Source: Anisakis pegreffii (lineage: Eukaryota > Nematoda > Chromadorea > Rhabditida > Anisakidae). Taken from it: a stretch of DNA of 64,000 bases. The notes under the pieces were generated by a model that was given only the letters and a program-made list of their open reading frames with translations, did no database searches and was not told the DNA's origin. The DNA is taken from contig JAPYMA010003017.1 of the NCBI GenBank assembly GCA_035041965.1, positions 62,001 through 126,000 on the forward strand, read 5' to 3'. The position numbers and the translations under genes were made by a program. This document shows positions 62,274 through 64,000 of this stretch, one piece after another (position 1 is the first letter of the stretch; every line of letters begins with the position of its first letter).

Positions 62274-64000
62274 AAGGATAATGTTCAAAGTATGTAAGGA
62301 AGATTTTTTGAGTGGTAAGAGAAGACAACGTCAAGTGTAAAAAGCAACAGAACGGTAACCGAGCGTTTGGAAGAGGAATATGGGCAGACCGAAAATGAGA
62401 TGGAGGGACTAGATTTGCAAATTGACAGGTTAAGATTGGATACGGAAAGTGGAAAATGATAATCAGTGATCTTCGTGATGCTATTAAAAGAGCTTTTGCT
62501 CATGGTCAGTAACGGCATCTGAACAAATAGATCACTGCTTGAATTAGGTCGTTTTACGCCTCACGTCGCTACTTTTGGGATGAATTCGTGAAATAAGCCA
62601 TATTCTTACGTTCACCTATTTCAACTCGAGCTAATGACACGTCGAATTATTTCGAAATTATCAATCAAGAGATCAACTCATGAAGTGTTCGCAGTCATTA
62701 TTACAAAATCATATTCACACAATTTTGAGTTTTGCTAAAAATTTTTCAATCTCCAATCGCAACTCAATGAAAGAACACATTTCCAATTGTGACCTTTTAA
62801 GTCGGTTTTCTTAAAAGGTTGAGACGACCTTTTAAGTCGTTTCTCTGGCGGAAATTGAATAGCATTCGAATGTAGCATTAACTGTTTAATTCAGAATGAA
62901 ATTTATGCACGGCAACAAAATCCACGCAGCCACATTGATGTCGTGAGATTTTCATTACATCCACATTTCCGGATTTTCTTTCCAATAATGTGATGAAAAT
63001 TTATTCTGAACGAATTCAGAGAAATGGTGTGAAAATTCATTCTGAATGATGGTGATGACATTTCTGGATAGAAATTTTTATTTCATTTATTAGAAATTTT
63101 AATTTCTCCTGGATAGAAATTCATAGATCTATCGCTCTTTACTGCTGCTATTCACCACGACTGAGTACATCTCGAATAAGTTATTCGGTTACAGTGCTGT
63201 GTGATTTCGGTGATTTCGTGAGTCTAGATTTTCTTGAATATGGTGACGTTTTATAGATTGTAGCCAACAGAACGTACATTTGAATTTAATTGTTTTGCTG
63301 TAGATGTGATAGAGGATGATTGCCCAATTGTGCAATTGTGCACACAAAAATAGTTCACCGCAGTTAGTTGGAGATCAAGAGATAAATAGCAACTAAAAGA
63401 TCAATTTGTTCACAATTGCAAGAAATTCATCCGAATGACTTCCATGACTTTTCGGAAGGAAAGTTAGAGTGCTCATCGAGCTGAGCAAAAACCGGCTTCT
63501 ACAAGTTGCGGAATAATCAGGGGATAGCAGTTGTGAGGGGCAAAAGGGCTCAAATATAACCTACAAGTGGCTACAATATACTCATATGAGCTCTAGAAGT
63601 TGCCAGTAATCAAGAGAAGATTCGAATGGGGATTGAATGAGGAACCATATGAGTTCTTATTAGTAAAAGGAAATGAAAGTTGACTGAGACAGTTTCGGTT
63701 AGAGTTCATTTTCTGAGTGTCAGATCGAACATTAGGAGAAATGAAATCGAACCGAATCAAACGTAATGACGAACTGAGGATATCTGGTGCATGATCATGT
63801 TGTGCTGGTAAGTGGCTTGAAGTCGGTGAAGTCAGTTCGGTAAATACACCTAGAATATTATCAGTGAACTAAAATGATTTCAAAATAATCGTTGAATCTG
63901 TATAATACAATTTTTCATGACGATATTTGATAGTAATTATGGCTTATTGTCGCAAAAATACTCATCTGTTTGTTCATATCTCCGTTTCCGTTGATTTTCC
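62274..64000. other. Right edge, no gene seen
   Basis: Short repeats only: GACCTTTTAAGTCG at 62791-62804 and again at 62826-62839, with the inverted TTAAAAGGT at 62811-62819 between them. GGATAGAAATT recurs near 63067 and 63111. No ORF with coding character on either strand. Confidence 0.4.

Overview
This looks like nuclear DNA of a nematode. It is AT-rich and gene-sparse, its genes are split into short exons by introns from tens of bases to about 18 kb, and several starts sit just behind a TTTCAG-type acceptor, as expected of spliced-leader (SL) trans-splicing. The long introns and moderate AT-richness would suit an ascarid-like clade III worm; that is inference. No rRNA, tRNA, CRISPR or bacterial-type signal was recognised. 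All gene models below were spliced by eye and checked only for GT/AG ends and reading phase.

Left third (minus strand): a class II DYRK protein kinase (DYRK2/3/4, C. elegans mbk-2 type). Eleven exons lie between 31 and 6047, and a probable first coding exon lies far upstream at 24661-24755, leaving an 18.6-kb intron. The 606 codons visible keep phase across all twelve exons. The last kinase exon(s) lie off the left edge. Inside the big intron, on the other strand, are two possible small genes (7035-7266 and 17488-17821), a 20-bp perfect hairpin and small repeats.

Middle: 24.8-38.4 kb is largely empty. The best signal is a one-exon ORF at 28386-28658 that reads like a neuropeptide precursor (signal peptide, basic cleavage sites, C-terminal Leu-Tyr-Gly). 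At 38462-40771 (+) a six-exon model gives a 229-residue helical protein that I cannot name. Its second intron would be only 22 nt, so it is either extraordinary or a frameshift.

Right third (minus strand): the telomere-associated replication factor RIF1, from its start at 57264 to its stop at 43066, about 26 exons and 1.7 thousand residues. It has a helical-repeat N-terminal half, a disordered middle rich in SQ/TQ and SP/TP sites, a SILK motif followed by an RVxF motif (RVHF) for protein phosphatase 1, and the conserved C-terminal module. A 357-codon Glu/Ser-rich exon splits that module. A possible nested gene on the + strand (53835-55088) sits in one RIF1 intron.

Right edge: beyond RIF1 lies repeat-rich DNA: diverged ~240-bp tandem units, several perfect hairpins, and a 931-bp non-autonomous hAT-like element (61239-62169) with matching ends and a 7-of-8 target-site duplication. 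DYRK and RIF1 act in different pathways (cell-fate/cell-cycle kinase versus replication timing through PP1), and nothing here suggests an operon.
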